Source: DATAMF01 sp964472565 (GTDB taxonomy: Bacteria > Chloroflexota > Anaerolineae > Aggregatilineales > Aggregatilineaceae). Taken from it: a stretch of DNA of 43,371 nt. Under the pieces are notes generated by a model. That model had not been told where the DNA came from and ran no database searches. It worked only from the letters and a program-made list of their open reading frames with translations. A program made the position numbers and the translations under genes. Below are positions 24,964 to 33,601 of the stretch, piece after piece; position 1 is the stretch's first letter, and each line of letters opens with the position of its first letter. The stretch spans positions 1-43,371 of the forward strand of contig CAYYNB010000033.1 in NCBI GenBank assembly GCA_964472565.1. The letters run 5' to 3'.

Positions 24964-27852
24964 ATGGCGGAGAATCGTCTGATTGAAGTCCGCAAATGTG
25001 GGCAAAGTATCTGGATGGACTTTATCCGGCGCAGCCTGATGACGTCGGGTAAGTTACAGAAGCTGATCGAGGATGGGGTGATGGGCATGACATCGAACCC
25101 AACCATCTTTGGCAAAGCGATTGGCGAGACAAACGAATATGACAGCACCATTGGTGAGCTGTTGGATCTCGACGCCACGCAGATTTATGAGGCGCTGGCG
25201 ATAGAAGATATTCAGGCGGCGGCTGATGTGTTGTATTCGGTGTATGAGAAAACGCAGGGCGAAGATGGGTATGTCAGCCTGGAAGTATCGCCCCTGCTGG
25301 CGTATGACTCAGAAACCACGTTGAACGAAGCCCGGCGGCTTTTTGCCGCAGTGGACCGTCCAAACGTGATGATCAAAATTCCCGGCACGCCCGAAGGATT
25401 GCCCGCGATTGAGGAAGCACTGGCGGAAGGGATCAATATCAATGTCACGCTGCTCTTTGCGGTGGAAAACTATATCGAAGTTGCTGAATGTTATATCCGC
25501 GCGCTCGAACGACGCCTGGATGCCGGGCTGGATGTCTCGCAGATCGCATCCGTTGCGAGCTTCTTTCTGAGCCGGATCGATACGGTAGTGGACAACATTC
25601 TGGAAAGCAACATGCGCAGTGGGCGGATGCGTGGTGAGTTTACCCAGACCCAGCGGAGTTTGATGGGTAAAGCCGCGATTGCGAGTGCCAAACTTGCTTA
25701 TTTCCATTTTCAGGAACTTTTCGACAGCGAACGGTTTGCCCGTCTGCGTGAAGCCGGGGCGCGCGTTCAGCGTCCGCTGTGGGCCAGCACCAGCACCAAG
25801 AATCCCAATCTGCCCGACACGTATTATGTGGACAGTCTGATCGGCCCGTACACCGTTAATACGCTGCCACCGCAGACCGTAGACGCCTTTAGGGATCATG
25901 GCACGGTAGCCGAAACCATCACCGAAGGACTGGATGACACGCGTGCCATCTTAAAGAAGCTGGCCGAATCCGGTGTTCGAATGGATAAGGTCACACAGCA
26001 GCTTCAGAGCGACGGCGTAGAAGCCTTTGCGAACGATTACCGCCGTTTGATCGACGCGGTGGAAGGCAAGCGGCAGGTGCTGCTTACGGGCGTCATGGCT
26101 CAGCAGGAAGTGGTGATTGCCGCTTATGAATATGGCATTCGTGAAACACTGACCCGCCTCGAAAAAGATCAGATCATCGCCCGTATCTGGAGCAAAGACC
26201 CCGCCGTATGGAAACAGGAAGCCGCTCACCAGCAGTTGATCGTGGAGCGGTTGGGCTGGCTGGATGTTGCACGCCCCGATCCGAGTTTTTATGAGCCGCT
26301 GTACGCCCTGCGCGACGAGATTGAGGCCCAGGGTTATACCCATGCGCTGCTGCTCGGTATGGGCGGGAGCAGTCTGGCTGCCGAAGTGATGCGGCAGACG
26401 TTTGGTGTGCTGCCCGGCTTCCCGAATTTGATCGTGCTTGACACCACCGATCCCCAGGCGATCCGGCTGGCAACGGAAACGGTTGATCTCGATAGAACGC
26501 TGTTTATTGTGTCTACCAAATCCGGCGGGACGATTGAAACCTTCTCACTCTACAAATACTACTACAGCCTTGTAGAAGAGCGGCGTGGCGCACAGGCAGG
26601 CGAACAGTTCTGCGCGATCACCGATGCCGGATCGGCGCTCGAAACCAGTGCGCGAGAGAAGAACTTTAAGTATATCTTCCTCAATCCGGCTGATATTGGC
26701 GGGCGCTACAGCGTATTGAGCTACTTTGGCCTGGTCCCGGCGGCGATCATGGGTCTGGACCTGGATAAACTCATCACGAGCGCGCAGCAGATGGCAACCG
26801 CGTGCGATCATAATGTTGCGCCGAGCAGCAACCCGGCGGCATGGCTGGGTGTATTGATGGGGTATCTGGCGCAGCATGGCCGGGATAAAGTATCGCTGAT
26901 TGCGTCACCCCAGATTGACAGCTTTGGGTTATGGGCTGAACAGTTGATTGCCGAAAGTTCCGGCAAAGAAGGACGCGGGATCGTGCCTGTCGCGGGTGTG
27001 GTTCCAGACGATCCGCGCAATTTTGATGATGATCAGGTTTTTGTATATCTGCGCCTGGACGGGCCGATAAATGATCTGGATCACAAGGTTGACAGCTTGA
27101 AACTGGCCGGACACCCCGTGATGACGCTGCATCTGGCGGATGCATATGATCTGGGCGGCGAATTCTTCCGCTGGGAACTGGCAACCGCCGTAGCCGGACA
27201 TCTGCTTCAGAGCAACCCGTTCGATCAGCCGAATGTGGGTGAGAGCAAAGATAACACCAAGCGGCTGCTCAAAGTGCTGAAAGAACGTGGTAGTTTGCCC
27301 GAAGATCAACCGGTGTTGGAAGAAGAAGGCCTGAAACTTTACGCCGATGCCAAGACCGCCGATACACTGCGGCGCGTGGGGGAACAGCGGGGGTTCAACG
27401 ACGGTGCGCTGATTAATCTGCTGTTGGCTCATATTTGTCTGGCGAGTTCGGGCGACTATATTGCGCTGATGGCCTATCTCGCACCCACCGAGAAACATGA
27501 TCGTCTGCTCGAAGCGATCCGCGACGAACTGCGGCATGCCACGATGCGCGCCGTCACATTGGGCTACGGCCCGCGTTTTCTGCACTCTACCGGGCAGCTT
27601 CATAAAGGTGGGGCGAATAACGGTGTGTTCATCCAGATCACGGTGGAGAACAACGAGGAAATTCAGATCCCCGGTGAACCATATGATTTCATGACGTTAA
27701 AGCGCGCGCAGGCCCAGGGCGACCTGGAAGCGCTGCAATCGAAGAACCGGCGGGTGGTACGCTTCCACCTGCCCGAAGGCAGCGTTTCAGCAGGCCTGGA
27801 GCGCGTGCTGGACGCCATTAAAACGGCGGCGGCGAAAAAACGCGGCTGGTAA
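24964..27852 (+). CDS. bifunctional transaldolase / glucose-6-phosphate isomerase
   Basis: This 962-residue fusion joins a transaldolase (about 1-365) to a glucose-6-phosphate isomerase (about 380-962). The transaldolase part has GMTSNPTIFGKA, the Schiff-base lysine in NVMIKIPGT and NINVTLLFA. The isomerase part has LLGMGGSSLAAEV and IVSTKSGGTIETF, the sugar-phosphate-binding SIS signatures. The stretch QLHKGGANNGVFIQ lies near the C-terminus. Such fusions are known in several bacterial groups. GGGAGAG precedes the ATG. The fusion gives fructose 6-phosphate made by transaldolase direct access to the isomerase; channelling itself is inference. Confidence 0.95.
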   Translation: MAENRLIEVRKCGQSIWMDFIRRSLMTSGKLQKLIEDGVMGMTSNPTIFGKAIGETNEYDSTIGELLDLDATQIYEALAIEDIQAAADVLYSVYEKTQGEDGYVSLEVSPLLAYDSETTLNEARRLFAAVDRPNVMIKIPGTPEGLPAIEEALAEGININVTLLFAVENYIEVAECYIRALERRLDAGLDVSQIASVASFFLSRIDTVVDNILESNMRSGRMRGEFTQTQRSLMGKAAIASAKLAYFHFQELFDSERFARLREAGARVQRPLWASTSTKNPNLPDTYYVDSLIGPYTVNTLPPQTVDAFRDHGTVAETITEGLDDTRAILKKLAESGVRMDKVTQQLQSDGVEAFANDYRRLIDAVEGKRQVLLTGVMAQQEVVIAAYEYGIRETLTRLEKDQIIARIWSKDPAVWKQEAAHQQLIVERLGWLDVARPDPSFYEPLYALRDEIEAQGYTHALLLGMGGSSLAAEVMRQTFGVLPGFPNLIVLDTTDPQAIRLATETVDLDRTLFIVSTKSGGTIETFSLYKYYYSLVEERRGAQAGEQFCAITDAGSALETSAREKNFKYIFLNPADIGGRYSVLSYFGLVPAAIMGLDLDKLITSAQQMATACDHNVAPSSNPAAWLGVLMGYLAQHGRDKVSLIASPQIDSFGLWAEQLIAESSGKEGRGIVPVAGVVPDDPRNFDDDQVFVYLRLDGPINDLDHKVDSLKLAGHPVMTLHLADAYDLGGEFFRWELATAVAGHLLQSNPFDQPNVGESKDNTKRLLKVLKERGSLPEDQPVLEEEGLKLYADAKTADTLRRVGEQRGFNDGALINLLLAHICLASSGDYIALMAYLAPTEKHDRLLEAIRDELRHATMRAVTLGYGPRFLHSTGQLHKGGANNGVFIQITVENNEEIQIPGEPYDFMTLKRAQAQGDLEALQSKNRRVVRFHLPEGSVSAGLERVLDAIKTAAAKKRGW

Positions 27853-27866
27853 ATGAGACGGAAGAG

Positions 27867-27891
27867 ACAGGGGCGAACACACCGCCCCTGT
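27867..27891. terminator. terminator between converging tal-pgi and permease genes
   Basis: Nine-pair GC-rich stem (27867-27875 with 27883-27891, loop AACACAC) followed by TTTT on the plus strand. The reverse side has only a weak T-run. Confidence 0.85.
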
Positions 27892-27897
27892 TTTCGG

Positions 27898-28806
27898 TTA
27901 ATGGGATGATCGTGTTTTGCCGTAATCGAGATACATTTCAAGTAGCTTGACGAGAATCGAAAGCGATAAAGTCAGCACCAGATAGGTCAGCGCGACGATA
28001 TTATATACCTGGAAAAACGTGAAGGTATTGGCCGCATACGTTTGTCCCCGGCGGGTAATATCCTGGACGCCTAAGACGGAAACCAGCGAACTTTCCTTCA
28101 ACATGGCAATAAAATCATTGCCTAACGGCGGCAGTACCACACGGATCGCCTGGGGCAGCACGATCAGGCGCATGGTTTGCCAGCGTGTCATGCCGAGGCT
28201 GCGGGCGGCTTCGATCTGCCCGATGCCCACACTGTCGATTCCGGCGCGGAAAATTTCGGAGAGAAACGCGCTGTATGAAATTGCCAGCGCAATCATTGCC
28301 CGGTAGAGGTTATCAAAGTCACGCGGGCGATAGGTGGCTAATTCCTGGCCCAATCCCCGCAGGCTGATCTCAGTATCAATGACCGGTAACTGAATTGGAT
28401 TCTTGATCAGCCAGTCCCCTAAATCGTTGCCCACACCGATCAATTGAGGGATCAGGGCGAGCGCCAGATAATACACCAGCACCAATGTGGGGATACCGCG
28501 TACGGCCTCCACAAACAGCGTCGAAAGCTGGTAGAGGATGAAATTGGACGAACGCCGCAGCAGCGCAAGAATCAGCCCCAGGACCAGCGCCAGCGCATAG
28601 GCCATCACTGATACTTTGATGGAGACTGTGATCCCTTGTTTGACCGCTTTCCACACAATAGGATAAGGATGTGTATTCTGAACATTTTGGACAAATAAAA
28701 GAATCAAAACACCTAAAATGAGCAGCCACCAGGGGGCACGCGAAAGTTTACGAATCAGATCATTGCGCTTTTGAGGATTCGGGCGGCTGTCGCTCGTTAC
28801 TGTCAT
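27898..28806 (-). CDS. polar amino-acid ABC transporter permease
   Basis: This 302-residue inner-membrane permease belongs to the HisM/GlnP group. It has a first helix at about 28-45, the family's TVSIKVSVMAYALALVLGLILAL region, VRGIPTLVLVYYLAL, and the cytoplasmic EAA coupling loop IGQIEAARSLGMTRWQTMRLIVLPQA, which contacts the ATPase. A separate segment (about 146-178) is an inserted loop. It lies downstream of the binding-protein gene on the same strand, separated by a hairpin. No ATPase gene is adjacent, so the energising subunit must come from elsewhere. Confidence 0.93.
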   Translation of the reverse strand: MTVTSDSRPNPQKRNDLIRKLSRAPWWLLILGVLILLFVQNVQNTHPYPIVWKAVKQGITVSIKVSVMAYALALVLGLILALLRRSSNFILYQLSTLFVEAVRGIPTLVLVYYLALALIPQLIGVGNDLGDWLIKNPIQLPVIDTEISLRGLGQELATYRPRDFDNLYRAMIALAISYSAFLSEIFRAGIDSVGIGQIEAARSLGMTRWQTMRLIVLPQAIRVVLPPLGNDFIAMLKESSLVSVLGVQDITRRGQTYAANTFTFFQVYNIVALTYLVLTLSLSILVKLLEMYLDYGKTRSSH

Positions 28807-28875
28807 AGAATTACCTTCACTTCAAAAATTAGGCAGACACGCGGGTGAATTGTAGCGCTTTTGGGGCAAAAATAA

Positions 28876-28896
28876 GAGGGAGCTTGCGCTCCCCCT
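28876..28896 (-). terminator. minus-strand hairpin terminator between binding protein and permease
   Basis: On the minus strand GGGAGC (from 28893-28888) pairs with GCTCCC (28883-28878) around GCAA, followed by a TTATTTTT tail. It lies 9 bases after the binding-protein stop and would limit read-through into the permease. Confidence 0.82.
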
Positions 28897-28904
28897 GATG
28901 TGGT

Positions 28905-30335
28905 TTACTGCTCAGAAATCTGGAAGTCGATAAACCATTTGTAATAGATGAAATCGAGGAAACCATCTTCCTTCATGCTGGCGATGGCAGCATTGAAGGG
29001 GGCGATGAGGTCGCTGCCTTGGGTGAAGATGATACCATACGGGTCGTCGGAGATCGGGTCGCCGATAGTTTTCACCTGATCCCCGCTGGCGCTTTTGAAC
29101 CCTGCCGCCGCGGAAGCATCCGCAGGCAACGCATCGATGTCACCAATGATCAGGGCCTGCACCAAGGCACCGAATTCGTTGTAGACGACGCGGCGGTCTT
29201 CGGGCACCACACCTTCGGTCACATAGAAGCCCGCCGATCCCTGCTGCACGCCCATGATCAGGTCATCATTGGCGACGAACTCATCCAGTGTCGTGAAGCG
29301 GTCTTCATCGGCACGCACCAGCAGGTACTGCCCCACATTGATGTACGGATCGCTGAAGTCCACGACTTCCTTGCGTTCGTCGGTGATGCTGATCCCATTC
29401 ACCGCCAGATCGAACTGCCCTTCGGCGACAGCCTGGATCGTTACGTCCCAACTGGCATTCTGATAGCTCAGTGTGCAGTTCAGCCGCGCGCAAATCTCAT
29501 TCAGCATGTCGTACTCATATCCCATCGCCTCGCCTGTTGTTGCTTCTTCAAACTGGAAGGGAGGGAAGAGGTTTTCAATTGCTACAGCCACTTCACGCCC
29601 ACCCAGATCGGGCATATCGCTGTAACGTATTCCTGTCTCGATTGAATAGTCGATAAACCATTTGTAGTAGATGAAATCGAGGAACCCATCTTCCTGCATG
29701 CTGGCGATGGCGGCATTGAAGGGGGCGATGAGGTCGCTGCCTTGGGTGAAGATGATACCATACGGGTCGTCGGAGATCGGATCGCCGACGGTTTTCACCT
29801 GATCCCCGCTGGCGCTCTTGAACCCGGCGGCGGCGGAAGCATCGGCGGGAAGCGCATCGATGTCACCAATGATCAGGGCTTGCACCAATGCTCCGAATTC
29901 GTTGTAGACAACCCGGCGTTCTTCCGGCACAACGCCTTCGGTTACATAGAAGCCTGCCGACCCCTGCTGCACACCGATGATCAGGTCGTCATTGGCGACG
30001 AACTCATCCAGTGTCGTGAAGCGGTCTTCGTCCGCGCGCACCAGCAGGTACTGCCCCACATTGATGTACGGATCACTGAAGTCCACCACTTCCTTGCGCT
30101 CGTCGGTGATGCTGATCCCGTTCACCGCCAGATCGAACTGCCCTTCGGCAACCGCCTGGATCGTCACATCCCAACTCGCATTCTGATAGCTGAGCTGGCA
30201 GTTCAGCCGCGCGCAAATCTCATTCAGCATGTCATACTCAAAACCCATTGCTTCGCTTGTGTTTGGGTTTTCAAACTGGAAGGGGGGGAAGAGGTTTTCA
30301 ATTGCTACAGCCACTTCACGCCCACCCAGATCGGG
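28905..30335 (-). repeat. 723-bp direct tandem repeat inside the binding-protein gene
   Basis: Bases 29613-30335 and 28905-29612 align with a 723-base offset (241 codons); for instance the same run recurs at 29041 and 29764. Most protein positions are identical while third-codon positions differ at many sites, so the duplication is not brand new. Confidence 0.95.
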
Positions 30336-30431
30336 CAAATCTTTGTAGATGGGTCCAGCCGCTGCGACCGGGTAGAAAGACCCCAACAGAATAACAGTTA
30401 GAACGCTCAAAACAAGGAATTTCCTGAACAT
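28905..30431 (-). CDS. tandem-duplicated amino-acid binding protein (two SBP_bac_3 domains)
   Basis: This 508-residue exported protein has a signal peptide (1-25, MFRKFLVLSVLTVILLG...) and two successive family-3 solute-binding domains of 241-residue period: one from P33, the other from P274. By eye the copies differ at about ten positions in some 230. Each copy has AIENLFPPFQF, EYDMLNEICARLNC, GQFDLAVNGISITDERKEVVDFS and the closing DFIYYKWFID. The usual family length is about 260, so this is a true double domain. ATG 30431 is preceded by AGGAGGG at 8 bases. The partner permease is downstream. Confidence 0.95.
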   Translation of the reverse strand: MFRKFLVLSVLTVILLGSFYPVAAAGPIYKDLPDLGGREVAVAIENLFPPFQFENPNTSEAMGFEYDMLNEICARLNCQLSYQNASWDVTIQAVAEGQFDLAVNGISITDERKEVVDFSDPYINVGQYLLVRADEDRFTTLDEFVANDDLIIGVQQGSAGFYVTEGVVPEERRVVYNEFGALVQALIIGDIDALPADASAAAGFKSASGDQVKTVGDPISDDPYGIIFTQGSDLIAPFNAAIASMQEDGFLDFIYYKWFIDYSIETGIRYSDMPDLGGREVAVAIENLFPPFQFEEATTGEAMGYEYDMLNEICARLNCTLSYQNASWDVTIQAVAEGQFDLAVNGISITDERKEVVDFSDPYINVGQYLLVRADEDRFTTLDEFVANDDLIMGVQQGSAGFYVTEGVVPEDRRVVYNEFGALVQALIIGDIDALPADASAAAGFKSASGDQVKTIGDPISDDPYGIIFTQGSDLIAPFNAAIASMKEDGFLDFIYYKWFIDFQISEQ

Positions 30432-30484
30432 TGAGTCCCTCCTAGAATGCAGCCAATTGTTACTGGCGAAACCTGCAAGCAAAT

Positions 30485-30513
30485 AGTTTAGTGAGGCAAA
30501 CCCCATTCCGCAA
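30485..30513 (-). promoter_or_regulatory. candidate promoter for the binding-protein gene
   Basis: On the minus strand TTGCGG (30513-30508) and TAAACT (30490-30485) are 17 bases apart, about 50 bases before the start codon. Both hexamers are partial matches. Confidence 0.4.
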
Positions 30514-30534
30514 CAAAAATCGCGGTTTTGCTGC

Positions 30535-32121
30535 CTAGCGTGTGGGATGATCCTGATCTTCCTCTGGATCCCAGCGCTGCGTTTCCTGATTATCTATCCA
30601 ATTTTCGGGACGGTCACTCAGGATGATCGGTGGCGGCACATTATCGCTGATGATAATCGGCGGCGGCACATATTCGTCGTGGCGCAGTGGTGGCGGCGGC
30701 GGAGCAGCCGCAGGGCGCGGCGGCTTCTGAGATTGGGGCGCAGGGGGGGGCGGCGGGGCAGCAGGGCGCGGCGGCACCGGTTGCGCAGGACGGGCTAACG
30801 GCGGAGGCTGTTGTTGGTAAGGAGGATAGGACTGCTGGCTGGGATAGTTAGGCGGCGCGCCATAACCGTAACCTGGCGGTGGATAGGCGGGCTGCGGTTC
30901 TTCGGGGGCCGGATTCAGCACGCGGAAATAGAACCAGGCAAACGCCGTAACCAGGGTGAGCACCGTGACGATTACGGTCAATACCTGGACATTGGTATGC
31001 TGGAAAGCGTCGAGATAATCACTGTTCGGGTTGAGCAGCGTATGTATAAAGGCGAAGGTGACGGGCACAAAAGCCGCAAACCACGAGAAAATATTCCACC
31101 GGAAAATTTCGCTGCCCATGGTTGCTGTCAGCGGCACCATTTCAAAAAAGGCGGTTTCAACCGCGACCAAAAACAGCCCCAATCCGATGCTCAATCCAAG
31201 TTGAGCTAATCCCCCGGCAAATTCGGCTTGATCGGCGGTCAGCATCCGATCCCCTGCTGTATTGATAGCCGAAGCTGCCAGCCAGCCTAAACCGCCCAAC
31301 ACCACCACCACCGTGAGCGTTGTAAAGGCCAGAATCACGTTGTGGAAACGCGTCTCGTCTTTCATATCCACATCTACCCCGCCCGGCACCCCGAACACAA
31401 TGCCCGGTGAGAGGTGGAACATCCGCGAGAAGACGGTAGTCAGGACGGCCAACAGGGTATTGGCCGGATAGATACCAAAACGCGAGGTGCGCCGCCAGAA
31501 CATGGCGATTCGGCGCTGCGCTACATCTCCCGCAAGGCTGATCAGCCCTACACTCAGTGCCATCACAATCGCAAGCTGGATACCTTCGGGAGAAAAAATA
31601 TTCAGGCCACCTTCCAAAAAAGCGAAGATGACACCATACAGGGCGAAAATCAGCGCGACAAGCGGCAGCGTCAAACAGCCGCGCCGGATATTCTGCTCGG
31701 CTCCAAATTTAAAAAGCCCGAAAAAGGTGCGCAGTCCGGGGATCGAGAACCAGCGCTCAAACCGTGCTTCTTCCTGGCGCAGCAGATTATTCAGGATGGT
31801 GGAGTCGATGCCAAAGATGATCGCCAGCAGAATCGCTAAACTGAGATTGGTACCGACCACGCTTGGTTCGGTTGAGATTTCACTGGGCAGCGGCACCGCT
31901 TCAAACACGGGGCGCTTTTCGACCACCTCATTCAGCCGGACTTCCGGTTCGGGGGCAGTTGCTCCAGCAGGCGTAGTAAACTGTGGAATGTCGAGCAGTT
32001 CGGTGCTGCCCAATCCCCCGGTTGCCATCACGATAAGGCCTACCATGGCGGCAGTACCACCGCCAAACAGCAGAATCATCAACCAGGCAAGGCGGTTAAA
32101 CATTTTGAACGGATTGAGCAT
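30535..32121 (-). CDS. polytopic membrane protein with proline-rich cytoplasmic tail
   Basis: This 528-residue protein has about nine hydrophobic segments (near 11-34, 91-112, 150-171, 180-198, 216-232, 261-286, 303-328, 344-363 and 377-399) and a Pro/Tyr/Ala-rich tail from about 405 to 510. The tail ends with an imperfect repeat, PPPIIISDN followed by PPPIILSDR. A large soluble loop (about 40-90) follows the first helix. No enzymatic motif is seen, and I do not recognise a named family. AGGAG lies 7-8 bases before ATG 32121. It starts 13 bases after the kinase stop, so the pair is an operon and the tail is a plausible kinase target or docking site. Confidence 0.85.
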   Translation of the reverse strand: MLNPFKMFNRLAWLMILLFGGGTAAMVGLIVMATGGLGSTELLDIPQFTTPAGATAPEPEVRLNEVVEKRPVFEAVPLPSEISTEPSVVGTNLSLAILLAIIFGIDSTILNNLLRQEEARFERWFSIPGLRTFFGLFKFGAEQNIRRGCLTLPLVALIFALYGVIFAFLEGGLNIFSPEGIQLAIVMALSVGLISLAGDVAQRRIAMFWRRTSRFGIYPANTLLAVLTTVFSRMFHLSPGIVFGVPGGVDVDMKDETRFHNVILAFTTLTVVVVLGGLGWLAASAINTAGDRMLTADQAEFAGGLAQLGLSIGLGLFLVAVETAFFEMVPLTATMGSEIFRWNIFSWFAAFVPVTFAFIHTLLNPNSDYLDAFQHTNVQVLTVIVTVLTLVTAFAWFYFRVLNPAPEEPQPAYPPPGYGYGAPPNYPSQQSYPPYQQQPPPLARPAQPVPPRPAAPPPPPAPQSQKPPRPAAAPPPPPLRHDEYVPPPIIISDNVPPPIILSDRPENWIDNQETQRWDPEEDQDHPTR

Positions 32122-32134
32122 GGCCGTCTCCTAA

Positions 32135-33481
32135 TCATTCATTCGATGTTGCAGCATTCGGAGTTTGTGCAGGTCGCAGTGTATTCGTGGCCGGAATGGT
32201 TGGCTCCAAACCCGCCCGGATTGCATCACGCGTGGCTGTCATCTTATAAACCGCCGTCGCTTCATAATCGACCAGCGCCGGTGTTTCGGTGGTGACATCG
32301 CTTGAATCCATAATGTAATAAATAGCAAGTACCACACTTGCCAGCAACACCCCGCTGGTGAAAACAGCGAGAACGGTCCATGTAACCCACGATCTCAGAT
32401 CGAGCTTTTTCTTCTTACGCCGCCGGATCACAACCGGCCCGGTGAAAGCACGTGACTGGGATGGTTCATAAGCGGGCATCACCTGCAAATTCGGGGCGGG
32501 CTGGCGAACGGGCATGATGGGTCGCGACGAGGACAGGGGGGGATGTGCAAGCGGCGGCTGAACATCAATGCGCCGGATTGCCCCGGAACGTAAGGCCTCA
32601 TTCAACGACGGTTCAGTTTCGATCATCCCTTCGGGCGTATTGTTCTGAAGTGTGGCCGTTTTCAGGGCATGCGCGAGATCAACCGCCGTTGCATAACGCG
32701 CATCCCGTGATTTTGCCAGCGCCTTCAGCAGCACCTGCTCGATTGCTCGCGACAGCTTGGGGTTGATACCGCAGGGTGAAGGGGGCGGCTCGGTGACATG
32801 TTTCACCGCGATATTATAGGGGGTTTCGCCCTCAAAAGGCCGCACGCCTGCCAGCATTTCATACAAAACCACACCCAGGGCATAAATATCGCTGCGCCCA
32901 TCCAGATCATGACCCTGAGCCTGTTCCGGTGACATATACGAGGGTGTTCCGACAACCCCGCTGGTAGTCAGCTTATTGTTTGATCCCAGGATACGCGCAA
33001 TCCCAAAATCGGTGATATACGCATCGCCATTCGAATCGAGCAGAATATTGCTCGGCTTGAGATCGCGGTGCAGCACGCCTTCACGGTGAGCATAGTCCAG
33101 TGCGGGCGCGATTTGTTCCAGAATTTGCACGGTAATTTCGGGTGAAATTGGTCCTTTGGTCAGGAGTTCATCTACCGAACCGCCATCCATGTAGCGCATC
33201 ACAATGTAGGGAATGCCTTCGTACTCGCCGTAATCATGTACCGGAACAATCGCGCGATGTTCCAGCCGGGATACAATGTTGGCTTCCTGCTTAAAACGTT
33301 CCAAAGAGGCTGTCTGCCGGACAAAATGAGGCGGCAGGACTTTGATCGCCACATCTCGATTCATTGACAGTTGGTGGGCGCGATAGACTGTTGCCATTCC
33401 GCCTTGACCAATTTCCTGCACAATTTCATAACCGCCCAGAATCGTACCAATCAAAGAATCGTTCATCGAAAACCCACTCAT
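32135..33481 (-). CDS. membrane-anchored Ser/Thr protein kinase (PknB-type)
   Basis: This 448-residue Hanks-type kinase has the glycine loop IGQGGMATVY (24-33), catalytic Lys47, Glu66, HRDLKPSN (138-145), DFG (158-160), SPEQAQG (184-190) and SDIYALGVVLYE (197-208). A juxtamembrane basic patch RRRKKKK (353-359) precedes one membrane helix (about 366-391), leaving a short outer tail of about 55 residues without PASTA repeats. The start is uncertain: ATG 33481, ATG 33466 and more upstream 33508 are in frame; a candidate promoter (TACACT at 33505-33500) would exclude 33508. The following gene is translationally close. Confidence 0.9.
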   Translation of the reverse strand: MSGFSMNDSLIGTILGGYEIVQEIGQGGMATVYRAHQLSMNRDVAIKVLPPHFVRQTASLERFKQEANIVSRLEHRAIVPVHDYGEYEGIPYIVMRYMDGGSVDELLTKGPISPEITVQILEQIAPALDYAHREGVLHRDLKPSNILLDSNGDAYITDFGIARILGSNNKLTTSGVVGTPSYMSPEQAQGHDLDGRSDIYALGVVLYEMLAGVRPFEGETPYNIAVKHVTEPPPSPCGINPKLSRAIEQVLLKALAKSRDARYATAVDLAHALKTATLQNNTPEGMIETEPSLNEALRSGAIRRIDVQPPLAHPPLSSSRPIMPVRQPAPNLQVMPAYEPSQSRAFTGPVVIRRRKKKKLDLRSWVTWTVLAVFTSGVLLASVVLAIYYIMDSSDVTTETPALVDYEATAVYKMTATRDAIRAGLEPTIPATNTLRPAQTPNAATSNE

Positions 33482-33499
33482 TCCACCTGACCTACTGCC

Positions 33500-33528
33500 A
33501 GTGTACATCAATCTGGAAAGGTTGCCAC
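33500..33528 (-). promoter_or_regulatory. candidate promoter for the kinase operon
   Basis: Minus-strand GTGGCA (33528-33523) and TACACT (33505-33500) are 17 bases apart, each four of six matches, located just after the groEL terminator. Confidence 0.4.
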
Positions 33529-33549
33529 TTATCTATTAAGACGAATCAA

Positions 33550-33577
33550 AACGGCCCCGCAGTTCCGCGAGGCCGTT
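33550..33577 (-). terminator. groESL terminator
   Basis: A stem of seven plus three pairs with one mismatch (33550-33560 with 33567-33577, loop AGTTCC) lies 25 bases past the groEL stop and is followed on the minus strand by a short T-rich run. Confidence 0.75.
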
Positions 33578-33601
33578 GAAAGTGCTAAAAAATGTCCCGA
33601 T

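Noticed and set aside
29019..30401. Two near-identical plus-strand open frames opposite the binding-protein gene
   Set aside because: Their similarity follows from the tandem duplication on the coding strand and is not evidence for a gene.
30500..30534. Weak hairpin after the proline-tailed membrane gene
   Set aside because: The CAAAA/TTTTG arms are short and AT-only, so a terminator call is not supported.
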